Assembly (NCBI RefSeq): GCF_963422355.1
Contig: NC_085090.1
Coordinates: 2,163,411 to 2,227,410, forward strand
Direction: 5' to 3'
Length of the DNA stretch: 64,000 nt
Origin: Corticium candelabrum
Taxonomy: Eukaryota > Porifera > Homoscleromorpha > Homosclerophorida > Plakinidae
A program made the position numbers and the translations under genes. Below the pieces are notes generated by a model. That model was not told where the DNA came from. It worked only from the letters and a program-made list of their open reading frames with translations, and did not search any database. Shown piece by piece: positions 34,690 to 45,390 of this stretch; within the stretch, counting starts at the first letter, position 1, and the number at the start of each line of letters is the position of its first letter.

Positions 34690-35132
34690 GCGTCTAACGA
34701 ATGCTATCTCGATCAAAAGTTTCTTGAAACACTTCGATTGTCCTTTCTGTGGTTGTGCTGGACATTCTTTAAACTTCCAGCTATTTCGAATAGGCAGAAA
34801 TAATCAGCAATAACGTGACCCATGAATGGCCCAGCAAAATCCACGTGAATACGCTGGAATGGTTTGCTTGGCCAGTTCCATGGACGTGACGTTACCAGTG
34901 GAGGCAACTTTACAACGCTACAGTCTAACAGCCTGCAGAATAATCTGTAGTAAGGAACTCTGTCATAAGCGTTTGACAGGTTCAAAGCGCAGACATACAT
35001 TCTCGAGTTTACTCTATCCAAATAGTAGTCTATTGTGTTCTTTAATACAAAAGAGCAGTCAGCGCAACTGTGGTTACGTTTAAACCCAAATTGCTGATCA
35101 GTTGTTCTAACAACACTGCTCAAGCGTTCCAT
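34690..35132 (-). pseudogene. Chimeric LINE reverse-transcriptase / gypsy integrase fragment
   Basis: One uninterrupted frame starts with QQFGFKRNHSCADCSFVLKN and MYVCALNLSNAYDRV, which is an RT palm fragment with the catalytic 'D.S.A(F/Y)D' position altered to N.SNAYD. It continues without a stop into PWNWPSKPFQRIHVDFAGPF, the start of a gypsy integrase core with its first catalytic aspartate. Two retrotransposon classes are therefore joined in frame within about 20 residues (around 34920). It is most likely a fortuitous junction of two decayed copies. Confidence 0.6.
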
Positions 35133-35439
35133 AAGAACCGATTCCAGGACCTTGGATTAGCTTTTGGACGACTTTTTTGGATTATCATCGTCTTTCAAGT
35201 CCTCTACTATAACTTCAAAAGTCTATTGTAGAGGTTCAGAGATGCCGTCACTCTTGCTGGCATATTTGGTCAAATTTAGACACTATTTCTGCGTTGACAA
35301 ACACCTTCATATTCAACATTATGCCACCAGCCTCTCTATTGAGCCCTGTTATGCCCGGCAATGCGGTAATTGCGGAAATCATTTCCCCGCGTAATAAGCT
35401 CTGGCTGCTTGTCTTGTAGTTCAAAATGTGTTCTTGGGA

Positions 35440-36748
35440 AATTTAAAAACGACGCAGTCGCCCGTTTATGGTCATTCTTCCTGCTATGGCACAAGGCCTC
35501 TTACGTTTAGCTTGTCGAAGATAATAAGCCGTTGAGCATTTTGTATGCCTCTGCACATTGGCTATTAGTTCAGCATAATCCTGCTCTTCGTCGGTCACAT
35601 CTCTATGTCGTTTGTGACAGCGGTGCATTTCTGCTTGAGGCATGTGACCCTGTCCCGTTTCATTCAACGTGTGATTTCATGTAGTTAGCAGAGCATCAGT
35701 AGAGTCATACATCTCCTGTGCAATGTCATCTGCCCTTCTTTTTGTTCGCTAGTGGCTTCGGCTTCGCTCAACTCGGATGCTTTCTGCATGCATACCCACT
35801 CTGAATTTATCTTATCAGAATGTGGAGCAACAGCCAGCCATGCCACATCATGCAAATGAGATATCCCTCTCTGCTGACACTCAGTGAGTGCCCAGAAATC
35901 TAAAACACCAAGACTAGTTTGCAAAAAGTATCTCAAAATGTTTCTGCTCTGTGCAAAAAGAACCAATATCCCAAATAAGGATTTTAGTAGCTGCCCCTAT
36001 TCTCTCACTGGCATTGTCTTGGCTAGCGTTTGACCGATAGCTACGCATTAAATGCTGAATTTTTGGCCATTGATTATCAGCAGCACCAAGTGTAAAGAAT
36101 ATAGTTGGCATGCCTATTGCCTCTTGCATGGCCGCTAGGTTTAGTCTTTGAGTAGACCAGCACTGTCTAGTTCCATACAAAGAACTACTAACTCTCATTA
36201 GTCGAGATGCAAATGAAGTCTCACCTTGATTAACCATCTTCCACGCTCAGGTGGCTTTCACCAATTCTCTGTTTGACAAACACACTGCCACGTGAATGGA
36301 CGGTGTATACATCTGTTTTTCAGAACCACCACTGAAGTGATATCCACCATGAGTTCCATTTTGTGAATGAAAATTGTTTTGAGGTCAGTTGTGAAGGCTA
36401 TTTCATAAAAGCATAGTTTTTTTACAGTTCTCAGCGATGTTGATAAAGACATTATTATCTGCTACCAACTTTAGTATCTGATAGCTGTCTTGGATCAGAA
36501 TATCTAAGACTTTCACTTGACAGGTTGTTAAAATTCTCAACATAACAATCTCGACAATACCAAGCAAACAACCTAGTAACTTTCGTTCGCCTTCGTCGTG
36601 CTGAAGTTTCTTCTTGTTGTCGATGTCTCTGTAAAGGTTTTGATTTTGCTCTGAAATACAGTAATGTCGCTGGCAATGATTTTAGCTGCTTGTATGACGG
36701 ATTCTTACCTTTACTTCTGCTGTGTCTGGCAAATAACGAGTCAGGCAT
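35440..36748 (-). pseudogene. Helitron Rep (HUH) domain remnant
   Basis: Minus-strand blocks in order: MPTIFFTLGAADNQWPKIQH, then TSLGVLDFWALTECQQRGIS followed by HLHDVAWL, then CSTAYYLRQAKRKRP. In Helitron Rep proteins these correspond to 'P..F.T.S.AD..W..L', '.G....W...E.Q.RGSPH.H...WL' (the HUH motif, here H-L-H) and the zinc-like 'C..YCLR' region. Frameshifts separate the blocks. A basic region upstream (36455-36748) may be the N-terminal part. No SF1 helicase domain or Helitron 3' hairpin was found. Confidence 0.6.
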
Positions 36749-37690
36749 AATATTAAAGTCTGAGTGGTTGTCGAAGGCAAGTTCAACGCGGGAGTCTTTT
36801 GATTTCCGAATTTATACAGCGTCGTTTGATTTTTATGGGCGAAGTTCATAGAGCTATGCTTGCAACTTCCCAGCTTTGAATACGTCGGAGATAACCAATT
36901 TTTAACAGGGCCAAGTCATTAAGTCATTCTGCAACCTAATTATAGCAAACATTGTTACCAGTAGTAACTGAAGTTTGAGTAATGGAATGACAGTGTGCTG
37001 TCGAAAGTATGAAAGATGAATCACGAAAGTTGTCCCTCGTCATACGCAGCACAAACGGTACGTTGGCTACGTCGCAGTGTTAAGAAAACTGGCTTGGCTC
37101 GATTTCTAGTTTTACTTCTGGTTTCTTAATTGTGTAAATGATTTTGATTGTTGTGGTTGGAGGTAATTGTTAGCTTCGGAATCATCTTTAGTTTCAAATA
37201 TGCGCCCGGCTTGAAATAGGACCATGTATAATCCCACAAGAACATTTATGCAATAAAATTAGATATGGCACGGTATACAAGTTGATACCAAAGTTCTTAC
37301 TAGGAACTTGGGACTGGATAGTCGTGTAGCGTTTGTCTAGGCTATGTTGACTAATAGGAGGAGAATCGAGTGTACAGCAGAGTATTCCGTACCTTACAGT
37401 CTCATTACAACGGCTATCCACAACTGCGCACAATATGTACAAGTTCTATTGCCTGAATTTGTTAATAGATGTTACAATATAAGCAATTCTAACCTGCATT
37501 GGCGACTGTCTGCGTTTTGTCGATAGACGGTGTCTGCAACAGGCAAGATAAAACCGCCAAGTGTGTTTTGAATCAGTGGTATAAAAACGTATTGCAAACA
37601 AAACAATTCTGTTGCATTGTCAGGGTTTGAAAGGCCTTGCTCCTTTAGGCTTTAAATATAAATCTTTGTAATTTCAGTTACGACGACTCG
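36749..37690. other. No recognisable gene
   Basis: AT-rich sequence with short ORFs only. The 3' end of the neighbouring non-LTR element probably lies near its right edge. Confidence 0.4.
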
Positions 37691-40600
37691 AACGGATCTC
37701 TATTATCTCTCTATTCATTGATTGTGTACAGACCTCATTTATTGAACATACAAGGCACTACGTACATCATAGAAAGTCGAAACATAATAGTCGCTACTGA
37801 AATCTAAAACCCACTAATGAATGCTACTTTGAAGTTCGCAGTCTAAAGCTATATCAGCACTAGAACTTTGTAAATGAAGTCTGTCAATCTTCTTCAGCAA
37901 GACTTTAGCATTGCATCTCTGTAGGATTACACTCAATTTTTTTCTCCAGTAGGAACGGAATTCAGCCTTGTTGCATTTTCCGTCGCTGTCCCTTGATCGC
38001 AATGACAAAGTGTTCAGGTAGTCTGTCGCAGTATTCCCCCAGTGACCGAAATGTTCAAAGACTAACGGCGCAAAGTTAGGGGTGGAACCTCCAGGTAAAA
38101 GATCTTTTAAGTATTTGGCCTTCTTCTTTTCTTCTCTTCTGGATGCAGCACATCCACTTTCACTACTCGACCTGGGAAAAGCTTCGCAGCTCCAAGGGTG
38201 GGAGAGTGAAATATCAAGGTCAATGTTAGAACCATCTCCAGCATCGAAAACCACAATGTCCGGTCGATTACTATTGTTTGTGTACCTGTCTCGCACTTCT
38301 TTTCTGTGGTGAAGACCCACCTCCTTGAGGCACTCGCACCAGCCTGCTACGACACTGTCATGTTGCCATACAGGTCCACCCCCGTGTTTGCAGGTCAAGA
38401 AATGGTATCCATAATCATCTGCTTCTTTCCCACACTCACAAATAGGTGCCAGGGACTTGAAGGGCATTGGGCATCCCAGCCTCAGAAGAGCCGCTAACCG
38501 AAATTCGGAAGGCTTAAATGCAAGCCTATCTGAGGAAGGTGCTGCCTCTAGCCATGAGCCACATCCAGGACCTTGAATCGACCTTAGACGAGCAGCCTGA
38601 TGTTGATCCTGAGATTGATCCAGAAGGTGTTGAAGACTAGTTGTAGATAACTCGTCCGTGATGCGATGTTGTAGCTTGATGGGCTGATCGGTTAAGTCAG
38701 TGAAGCAAACCCCTCCAAGGGTGCTTGGCGTGCCCGCCAAGAGAGAATCGATATGCTGCTTAGCTTCTTTTAGATTCTGTCCAGTTGCGCCCAGATTGTC
38801 TAATATTGACTGTGAGCTTTCCCAGATATATGAGAATCTTTTCGGCAGTATTGCTGATGAGTGTACCCAACCTGCTAGGAAAGATGCAGGTGAAATTTTT
38901 TCGACTGAAGTCATTCCGAATCCCCCTTTTCTTATGGGCAGGATGGCTTGCGACCATTGAGCCTCAGATGTATTGGTGACACCTATGATGTGACTAAAGG
39001 ACGCATGCGTTATGCTATCATGGATGGTTGCCGCAGGCTTGAGTAAGGAAGGAGGAACTGTTCTTGTCAAATGATTCATGCGAGTTGTGTGGCAGTGCCT
39101 CAAAAGGAGCATGGAGCTCTGAGGGTCATCCAGCGACACAATCTCTTGGCAAAGCAAGCTGCCTGACTTGGCGAACTCGATGCACTGTGATGCAACAAAG
39201 TCGAATCTCCCAATGGGTGTCCCCAGTAACACAGATCCTTCCACGGCTCTGGGAAAAGGAGCCAAAATTTCAGTGGACCCTGGAGAGTAGATTTGACACT
39301 TTTGATCAGCAATCAGTAAACCAGATTCTTCAGCCAATGAAAGCTTCAGATTAGCAAAGGAATCAAGTACAGGCCCCTCATTGCCGAGCAAAAAGATGTC
39401 ATCCAGGTAGGCTAAGACTACTATTTCCGGGTAGTCAGCTTGAATTTTGGTGATTGTAGGGTGAATTCCTAAGGCAAATAGGACAGGCCCCAGGGGGTCA
39501 CCTTGGTGCACACCTTCTTCAGAAGATATGATCACCGTTTCCTTTCCCTTGACATACACGAGAGGGCTGGAATTTCCATACATTTGCTCAAAATGGGCCA
39601 AGATGGCTGGAAATTTTGATAAAACTTCCTTGTGCAAAGAAGACCTCTTGATGGTGTTAAAGGCATTCTTTATGTCAGTTTTAACGAGCACCCAATCCGG
39701 TCTGCTTTCCAGAAGTAATTGAATATGGTGTGTTACCAACTCAGAGCCACCAGGAGTTGAAACCCCATGCTGCAAGGGAGCAAAGTAGGCAGAGAACTCA
39801 GATTTCAAGTGATGACAGATAGCCTTAGCTGAGACTCGGCGGAGAACCTCGCCAATGGCTATAGGTCGAACATCACCACTGCTTTTGGGCAAGGCAATCA
39901 ATCGGGAAGCAGACAGCCAGGTAGTGACAAGGCTTGGAAGATTTCCTTCAGCAATGGATGAGAGAACTCTGACTAAGGCGTCCTGGGTCACACCGTTATC
40001 TAGAAGATTTCGGAGGTGTTCAAACTTCCAGCCCGAAGGGCCTGCTCCAGAACCTCGAGGGGACTTTTTAATGACGTTGATAATGACTGAAGCTGGCAAA
40101 GCCATTGAATTGCAGGTATCAGAGTGTGGAACAGGGGTGTTGGGATCTCGTGTAGGGTGTTTGAGAGATAGTTTGGCCACTGTTTCATCACTAGCAGGTG
40201 CCAGGCCTTTGCTGGTTAATATTCGAGCAGCTCTTGACAACTCGCCACTTTTCACAAGACGAATGGCTGATTGCCGGGCATGACGTTGATTGTTTACCTG
40301 CTTAACATTAACATTAACTGTCTCAGACGATAGTTGCCAAATCTGGAGTAATTCTTCCCATCGATATTCCAGAAAAAGTTTGTACCTTGCTTTGATACCA
40401 CTTGTATGGGATTTACCAGATCTGCCAAGTGGAGTAAGAATCATCTTGGGAATAAGAAGTAACAATTTCCAAGCTTTGACATCTGATGAATCTAAGGCAA
40501 GTTGACTAAGTGGGATAGAACAGCAGTCTTGAAAAAGAGACTTCAGCTTGGATGGGATGCTTTGGACTGTTCTAGGTGGTAGGCTCTTCAACAATTCCTC

Positions 40601-41180
40601 CGTAGATATTGATTGGATGAAGCTCCAGCCGATAGATTCACGATCCATAGGGCGACAAGGTTGACTGGATGTGTTTGGACCGCAAGAAGTAGGAACATCC
40701 GGGATGGTAGGTACAGGAGTGACGTCACGGTGACCTGTCAGAGTGCCCGGATGTTCGCTGATATGAGACACCGAACTCGAAGTAGATTGATGTAATGAAC
40801 CCTGGCTAGAACTGGAGACGGTCGTCGAGCGAGACTTACATTTGGGTAAATGCTGGTTTAGTCTAATAAACCAGTGAGAACACATCGGACATTGGACCAA
40901 GTTGTAGCGAGTGATATGATCACGTGACCAATCCTCAGGACTATGAATGTGTCGAATGTGATCAAATAGCCAACGAACCGATCCCAACATCGAGCAACCT
41001 TCGACGGGGCATCTTTCGCTACGTGACACTTGTGATGAGGCCATCGCAAGTTATAACAGAGGCGAACTGAGCTTGCTGTGAGACAACCCGGCCGTTGACG
41101 AAGTGACTTGGAGAATACTCGCAGAAGACTTGTAGAAGAAACTGAAACGAATGGCGAAATGAGCTGCCGCCGCAGAAACA
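37690..41180 (-). mobile_element. Non-LTR retrotransposon, restriction-like-endonuclease type
   Basis: The element surrounds one long intact ORF, with a 5' UTR of roughly 140-170 bp and a 3' UTR that contains AATAAA near 37735. I see no poly-A tail or target duplication, so both ends are approximate. Non-LTR families with this architecture (R2, NeSL, CRE, Utopia and relatives) often insert at specific sites. The upstream neighbour is a gypsy gag remnant. Confidence 0.65.
37814..41044 (-). CDS. Non-LTR retrotransposon ORF: zinc fingers, RT, CCHC, restriction-like endonuclease
   Basis: 1,076 codons with no stop or frameshift. Residues 12-34 form a C2H2 finger (CPVEGC...H...H). Residues 52-69 form a second finger (CPMC...H...C). 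The serine-rich linker 70-130 precedes a helical region. RT spans about 330-620: SGWKFEHL, then VRPIAIGEVLRRV, HGVSTPGGSE (about 426-435), KTDIKNAFNTI with the catalytic aspartate at 457, HQGDPLGPVLF, and YLDD at 546-549. A CECG...H...C knuckle lies at 869-885. It is followed by a PD-(D/E)xK-type endonuclease: RPDIVVFDAG (927-936), then DLDISLSHPW and a downstream KKKAKYLKDL. One protein thus combines target cleavage and primed reverse transcription. The ATG at 41044 precedes the first zinc finger. R2/NeSL-like clade placement needs a tree. Confidence 0.85.
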   Translation of the reverse strand: MASSQVSRSERCPVEGCSMLGSVRWLFDHIRHIHSPEDWSRDHITRYNLVQCPMCSHWFIRLNQHLPKCKSRSTTVSSSSQGSLHQSTSSSVSHISEHPGTLTGHRDVTPVPTIPDVPTSCGPNTSSQPCRPMDRESIGWSFIQSISTEELLKSLPPRTVQSIPSKLKSLFQDCCSIPLSQLALDSSDVKAWKLLLLIPKMILTPLGRSGKSHTSGIKARYKLFLEYRWEELLQIWQLSSETVNVNVKQVNNQRHARQSAIRLVKSGELSRAARILTSKGLAPASDETVAKLSLKHPTRDPNTPVPHSDTCNSMALPASVIINVIKKSPRGSGAGPSGWKFEHLRNLLDNGVTQDALVRVLSSIAEGNLPSLVTTWLSASRLIALPKSSGDVRPIAIGEVLRRVSAKAICHHLKSEFSAYFAPLQHGVSTPGGSELVTHHIQLLLESRPDWVLVKTDIKNAFNTIKRSSLHKEVLSKFPAILAHFEQMYGNSSPLVYVKGKETVIISSEEGVHQGDPLGPVLFALGIHPTITKIQADYPEIVVLAYLDDIFLLGNEGPVLDSFANLKLSLAEESGLLIADQKCQIYSPGSTEILAPFPRAVEGSVLLGTPIGRFDFVASQCIEFAKSGSLLCQEIVSLDDPQSSMLLLRHCHTTRMNHLTRTVPPSLLKPAATIHDSITHASFSHIIGVTNTSEAQWSQAILPIRKGGFGMTSVEKISPASFLAGWVHSSAILPKRFSYIWESSQSILDNLGATGQNLKEAKQHIDSLLAGTPSTLGGVCFTDLTDQPIKLQHRITDELSTTSLQHLLDQSQDQHQAARLRSIQGPGCGSWLEAAPSSDRLAFKPSEFRLAALLRLGCPMPFKSLAPICECGKEADDYGYHFLTCKHGGGPVWQHDSVVAGWCECLKEVGLHHRKEVRDRYTNNSNRPDIVVFDAGDGSNIDLDISLSHPWSCEAFPRSSSESGCAASRREEKKKAKYLKDLLPGGSTPNFAPLVFEHFGHWGNTATDYLNTLSLRSRDSDGKCNKAEFRSYWRKKLSVILQRCNAKVLLKKIDRLHLQSSSADIALDCELQSSIH

Positions 41181-41181
41181 A

Positions 41182-41445
41182 CTAGAAACGTAACTGAAAG
41201 CGAGCGAGATTCAAACCAGCAACGGCGCTGGATAATCCGGGAACTGACTTACCTGCTGTAAAACTGTCTCTTAGTTCTTTGCGTAGTAAGCATGAATTTC
41301 GCAACTTTATCGTTTTCGATGCCGCAATCAGAGCGTCCTCGTGAAGGCAATCCATAGGCGCAAACAGCTTTTTCAAAGTATGACAATACCGTGTCTGCCC
41401 GTTATTGTAGTTGGTATGTGAAGATAGAGTACGCTGGGGCACCAT
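41182..41445 (-). other. Unassigned ORF upstream of the non-LTR element
   Basis: An 87-codon open frame containing KLFAPMDCLHEDALIAASKT and a GT splice-like site (CAG/GTAAGT) near 41250. I do not recognise it. It could be an exon interrupted by the retrotransposon or part of the adjoining gypsy remnant. Confidence 0.25.
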
Positions 41446-41538
41446 TCCTGGTAGCTGAGACAGCCATATTCTATGGATCTCTGCTCGTTTCCAGAATAAC
41501 GGTAGTACAGTAAGTAAGTGATATCCTACTGTTGGCGG

Positions 41539-42060
41539 CTAGCCTTTCATCGTATACCTGGAAGCCTTGGACAACAATTGGTCCTTCTTGGTTTCTTTGG
41601 CTAATTCCTTGTTAGTAATTGGTAGAGCCGTAAGTTGAGTAAGATTCACCGACTTGTGTTCTACTGAGCTCACTTTCGTTTGATTCCGTTGACGTAAATT
41701 GAATCGCTCTGCGATTGCCAGTAGCTTCGGCGCTAATTGCTTGGCCAGGGCTTCCGTCAACTCCTGATATGACTTTCTAGCTGGCAAGTTTGACTTCATT
41801 AGGCTTCGCAACAGCTTATACGCTGAACCTTCGATGATAGTGAGAACTACCGCTACTTTCTCTTTTTTTGGTTCTTTTTGTCAAGGCCATTGCTTTAAGA
41901 GTATTGATCGAGCTGCTCCTTAAGAATATTCGATCAAGCAATCCTTTTTGTTGTCAAACTCTTCAATTTGGCCTACGGAATCGTACCTCCTCAGACATGG
42001 TCAAACAAATATCCCATACTCGTCGCCACTTGTTTATGTTCCTGTGTCCTTGAGACCGTG
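41539..42060 (-). pseudogene. Ty3/gypsy gag remnant fused to a pol spacer
   Basis: The minus strand reads VAVVLTIIEGSAYKLLRSLM, then ARKSYQELTEALAKQLAPKL and AERFNLRQR. This is the classic gag pattern '..LL..IG..AY.LLRSL.....P...SY.EL...L..H..PK...IAERF.F..R'. Without a stop it passes into LTALPITNKELAKETKKDQL followed by LSKASRYTMKG, a segment normally found about 700 codons later, before the integrase. The middle of the polyprotein is therefore deleted in frame. Upstream, VGQIEEFDNKKD marks the gag N-terminus. Confidence 0.6.
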
Positions 42061-42949
42061 CGTTCTTTTAGATACTCTTCTATCAGTTTATTGTATTCGT
42101 CTATTTAGATAGATGGCCTTGATCTGTTTAGAGACCTGGCCTCTCTGAATCACTTGCTTTCGAATGATATGCGAATCAACCACGTCTAGTCACATAGTTT
42201 CTCTACTTGGGATCTAGAAAGTTTTTACGATTTCTTCAGTTCGTGGACGGACTTTATTTTAGGAAAGGTAACGATGTAAAACTGACATTTTAAAAGCTAG
42301 TTTATTGTAATAAGAATGCAGCAAGTTGTTGTCTTACATTAAATATGTGACAAATGAAATAGAACAGGCAATCCGAAAGCATGTAGCAGTTGAAATTCTT
42401 GCACAATCTGCTCCACGTTGTCTTTTCCAGTCAGTCTCTTTCCTAAACAACCGCTCTACACCTTCAAAGTTGGTCATCTGAAAGTAGCAAGATGCTAAAC
42501 GGTCTAGAGCTACATCATAAACGTAGCAGCTATAAATATAGAAGTAACAGAAGAGTAAGTACTAAAATGGCGTAGATGAATAGCACGAGAAGAACTGTCG
42601 ACCTTGTGCGCAAATGTATTAAAATTGCTATCTCAATTATTAACATGTTAGCAATTTGTAGTGCGACCTACTACCTAAAGGCATAACTGCATGATTTGCA
42701 TTTTGCTCTGTTGTAATGCACAGACATCTGTGAACAGTAGCAACTTTGTTATTGCTATTCTGCATTTGTAGTGTTAGTGTGTAAATTTTTCACGTGAAAT
42801 CATTAATTAAGTTATGAAGGGGAGCTATTTGCACGCTCTTGGTTGACATAAAATTTGTTTTCACATCTATATCTATTTGCACTTGGTGTATCTACATGTC
42901 AGTGTAAATGTGCATATCAGATGCATTTTAGCATATTTTTACAATGTTT
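42061..42949. other. No recognisable gene
   Basis: AT-rich non-coding sequence. Confidence 0.4.
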
Positions 42950-43405
42950 TATAATGGACAATGGACAAAAAATGGACAAATGTTAAGCCCTTCACGTTTT
43001 TCGACGTCGACCTTGAGGTCAGTTGCGGAGATAGCTCCTCTGCTTCTAGAGACAGGGCCTCCATGCGCTACGTGGAGTCTTGGGGCCAGCGCTACAATCC
43101 ATCTGGAGCTTGGCCAGAGTCCTTCAGGGGCACTGACAATGGCGCAGCTGTGGGACTGGACACCAAGGCCCACACGTACCCGTCTGCTGCATGATGTTGC
43201 TGCCAAGCCAGCGGTCTTGTCCACCCCAGTCAATGACCAGGTACTCATTTATACTCCTGAGTCGAGAGAAGCAAGTGTGGGGGAGTTTCTTGCTCAAGGA
43301 AACTCCGACAGTGTCGCCTCCACCAGGATCGAACCTTCAACTCTCATCACGGAATACGAGATCCCGGATGTCATCACCAACGCTCTACCATCTGCTCCAC
43401 CCCCC
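42950..43405 (-). repeat. tRNA-derived SINE
   Basis: On the minus strand the head contains an A box (TGGTAGAGCGTTGG, 43377-43390) and, about 42 bp on, a B box (GGTTCGATCC, 43326-43335), which is the spacing of an internal pol III promoter. A unique body of about 380 bp follows and ends in a T-rich tail. The 165-codon + strand ORF over the same bases is a shadow. As a SINE it would depend on a partner LINE for mobility. Confidence 0.7.
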
Positions 43406-43410
43406 ATGTT

Positions 43411-44255
43411 TTATAATTCTCTAGAGAAGATTGACACTTAGAAACATGACCATAACTTCATTGGAAATTCTGCTTTCATTTGAGGTGTGTTTTATCAAGT
43501 TTGGAAAGGGTATAAGTAAAGTCCTTTCCAGAATAAAGTCAGTATCGGTTTTCGGGAGTGGCTAAAGATATTTTGCGCTTTATAATGTACCAGATGCGAT
43601 ATTGTTGTATAATCAATTTAGGTGTCTTATTACCACTTGTATGAATACACTGCAAGTAAACAAACAGAGCTAAGTGCAGAACGTTTACTTTTGATCTAGC
43701 AGGTGTCCAGGTCGTTTTTGCTTATGGTTGCAAGAACTTGTTTGAGTATATGCACCAAGGTACATGTAGGACATGTTTGTAATATGCATTGACCAATATT
43801 TTGTAACCATTCGCTTACCACTGCTTGTTTTCTTTGGGACGTCACCGCGTTTCCGTGTACATGTGACTGGCTGATTCTGCTGAAACTGTCTGTAGATCAA
43901 TCGATATGTAGAGGGTACAAGAAGTTAGACTTCCAAGCCTTTTTCCATCAAGTTCAGCCATACACAGAATGTATATATCTCAGAAATTTAATACAACTGG
44001 AGAGAGGTTACTCAGATCTTACCATATTTATGTGGAAATTGAGGAAGAGTTTAGATACTCTGGATGTACTCTGATGACCGAGGAAGAGATTAGAACCCTG
44101 AAACTGACCTCTGCCTACAACTTGCGCTTGAGACACCACCAAAAGTATAGATGCAATGATTTTACAAGGTTGTCAATATTAATGCATTATCTTTGACTCT
44201 ATTTTTATTATTATATTATATTATATTTTTTACCCATTAACAGTGGGTAAACAAA
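43411..44255. other. No recognisable gene
   Basis: Unrecognised ORFs at 43685-43900 (minus) and 43969-44196 (plus). The latter (EIEEEFRYSGCTLMTEEEIR) might be coding debris but I cannot assign it. Confidence 0.35.
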
Positions 44256-44690
44256 TCACACATACTCCCACATAACATTGTCAACATTACAGATGGCTAG
44301 TCTGTCCAAAATCAGTTTAGCGTTATACCGCCAAAGACTAAAAGAAAGTTGTTGCAGTAAATGCTGAAAACCTTTAGAGACCGTTGTCTCTGTAGTTAAA
44401 ACAGTTCTTCTTGCTATAATTTTTAAAGTCTCTAAAGAACTAGGAGACCAAACTCCCAGTGTCTCTACAACTAGAGGATAGAAGTCACATCCAGCTGCGT
44501 TATCTTCATCTTCATACCGTGCAATCTTCTCGGAAACTCCCAGTGTCTCTACAACTAAAGGATAGAAGTCACATCCAGCTGCATTATCTTCATCTTTATA
44601 CCGTGCAATCTTCTCGGAGTCTTCTCCAGCAGCAGCTCTTGTAGAAGAAGATGAATATCCATTTTCAAAGACAATTTTATATCGAACCAT
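44256..44690 (-). pseudogene. Reverse-transcriptase C-terminal tail with in-frame internal duplication
   Basis: It ends with FYPLVVETLGVWSPSSLETL, then IIARRT, GFQHLLQQLSFSLWRYNAKL and ILDRL. This is the pattern 'F.P.VVE..G.W...AL..L..IA.R.......S....LLQRLS..LQR.NA..IL..L' found at the C-terminus of a non-LTR RT family. The segment KIARYxDEDNAAGCDFYPLV is present twice in a row because of an 84-bp tandem duplication. The RT core is absent. Confidence 0.55.
44453..44621. repeat. 84-bp tandem duplication
   Basis: Two adjacent copies starting ACTCCCAGTGTCTCTACAAC differ at only a few positions (ACTAGAGG/ACTAAAGG, GCGTTA/GCATTA, CTTCAT/CTTTAT). 84 is divisible by three, so the minus-strand frame stays open. 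Confidence 0.85.
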
Positions 44691-44697
44691 TTCTAGA

Positions 44698-45390
44698 ATG
44701 GAGTTTTGCTATAAAACTATGAATACAAAGAAATTTCTGTATGAACAGAACCGGATTTTAAATGCACGGATTCAATACCTGAAAGAAATAAGAAAATTTA
44801 GATCGGTAAATCGACCTATTGTCTATTTTGACGAAACTTGCTTGAACCAACACCACACCGGCACAAACTGTTGGACAGACTATGATGGAAAAGGTGGTCT
44901 GAATATTCTAAGTGGCAAAGGAAAACGGCTGATAATCCTACATGCAGGCTGCGACCAATGATGAATTCCTGGGGCTGAACTCATTTTTGTTGGAAAAAAC
45001 GACACCAGTAATTATCATGAGATGAACACGTCACATTTCATGGAATGGTTTGGGGAAAGTTGCTTCCAAATTGGCCACCTGGATATGTGATTGTGATGGA
45101 CAGTGCAAAATACCATAACTCAGTTGTTGAAAAAATTCGTAGCAAGTCCAGTAAAAAGCAGAACGGTATACCTTGATCAAATCAACAAATCCTGTTTTTC
45201 TATAGAAGACAGACATTCTTGCCCAAGAAAGTGGATACACCTGTTTGCGTCTCTCTGTGGTCCTTTGTGAATTGAACCCAATTGAACTTGCATGGACCTA
45301 AGTCAAGGAATACTCAAGCAGAAATTACATTACGATTGGTGGCTTTGCAATAGACAATACGTTACAACTTTGCTGAAGAGGGATGGAAGA
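44698..45390 (+). pseudogene. IS630/Tc1-mariner-like (DDE_3) transposase, decayed
   Basis: It encodes RPIVYFDETCLNQHHTGTNC (first catalytic aspartate, DET), GKGKRLIILHAG, then after a frame change GAELIFVGKNDTSNYHEMNT with FMEWFGE. Further on are YVIVMDSAKYHNSVVEKI (second aspartate) and CELNPIELAWT (third acidic residue). All three catalytic acidic positions are visible but at least four frame changes or stops separate them. The family is the multicopy DDE type with 'VYLDET...H' and 'C.LNPIEL.W'. No N-terminal helix-turn-helix or terminal repeats were identified. Confidence 0.65.

Noticed and set aside
37814..41044. Many plus-strand ORFs of 60-142 codons
   Set aside because: Shadows of the intact non-LTR retrotransposon ORF.
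43326..43405. Possible functional tRNA gene
   Set aside because: A and B boxes are present, but I see no cloverleaf with paired acceptor and anticodon stems, and a long SINE body follows.
42944..43441. 165-codon plus-strand ORF
   Set aside because: Lies antisense to a tRNA-derived SINE; its length is explained by the repeat's composition.
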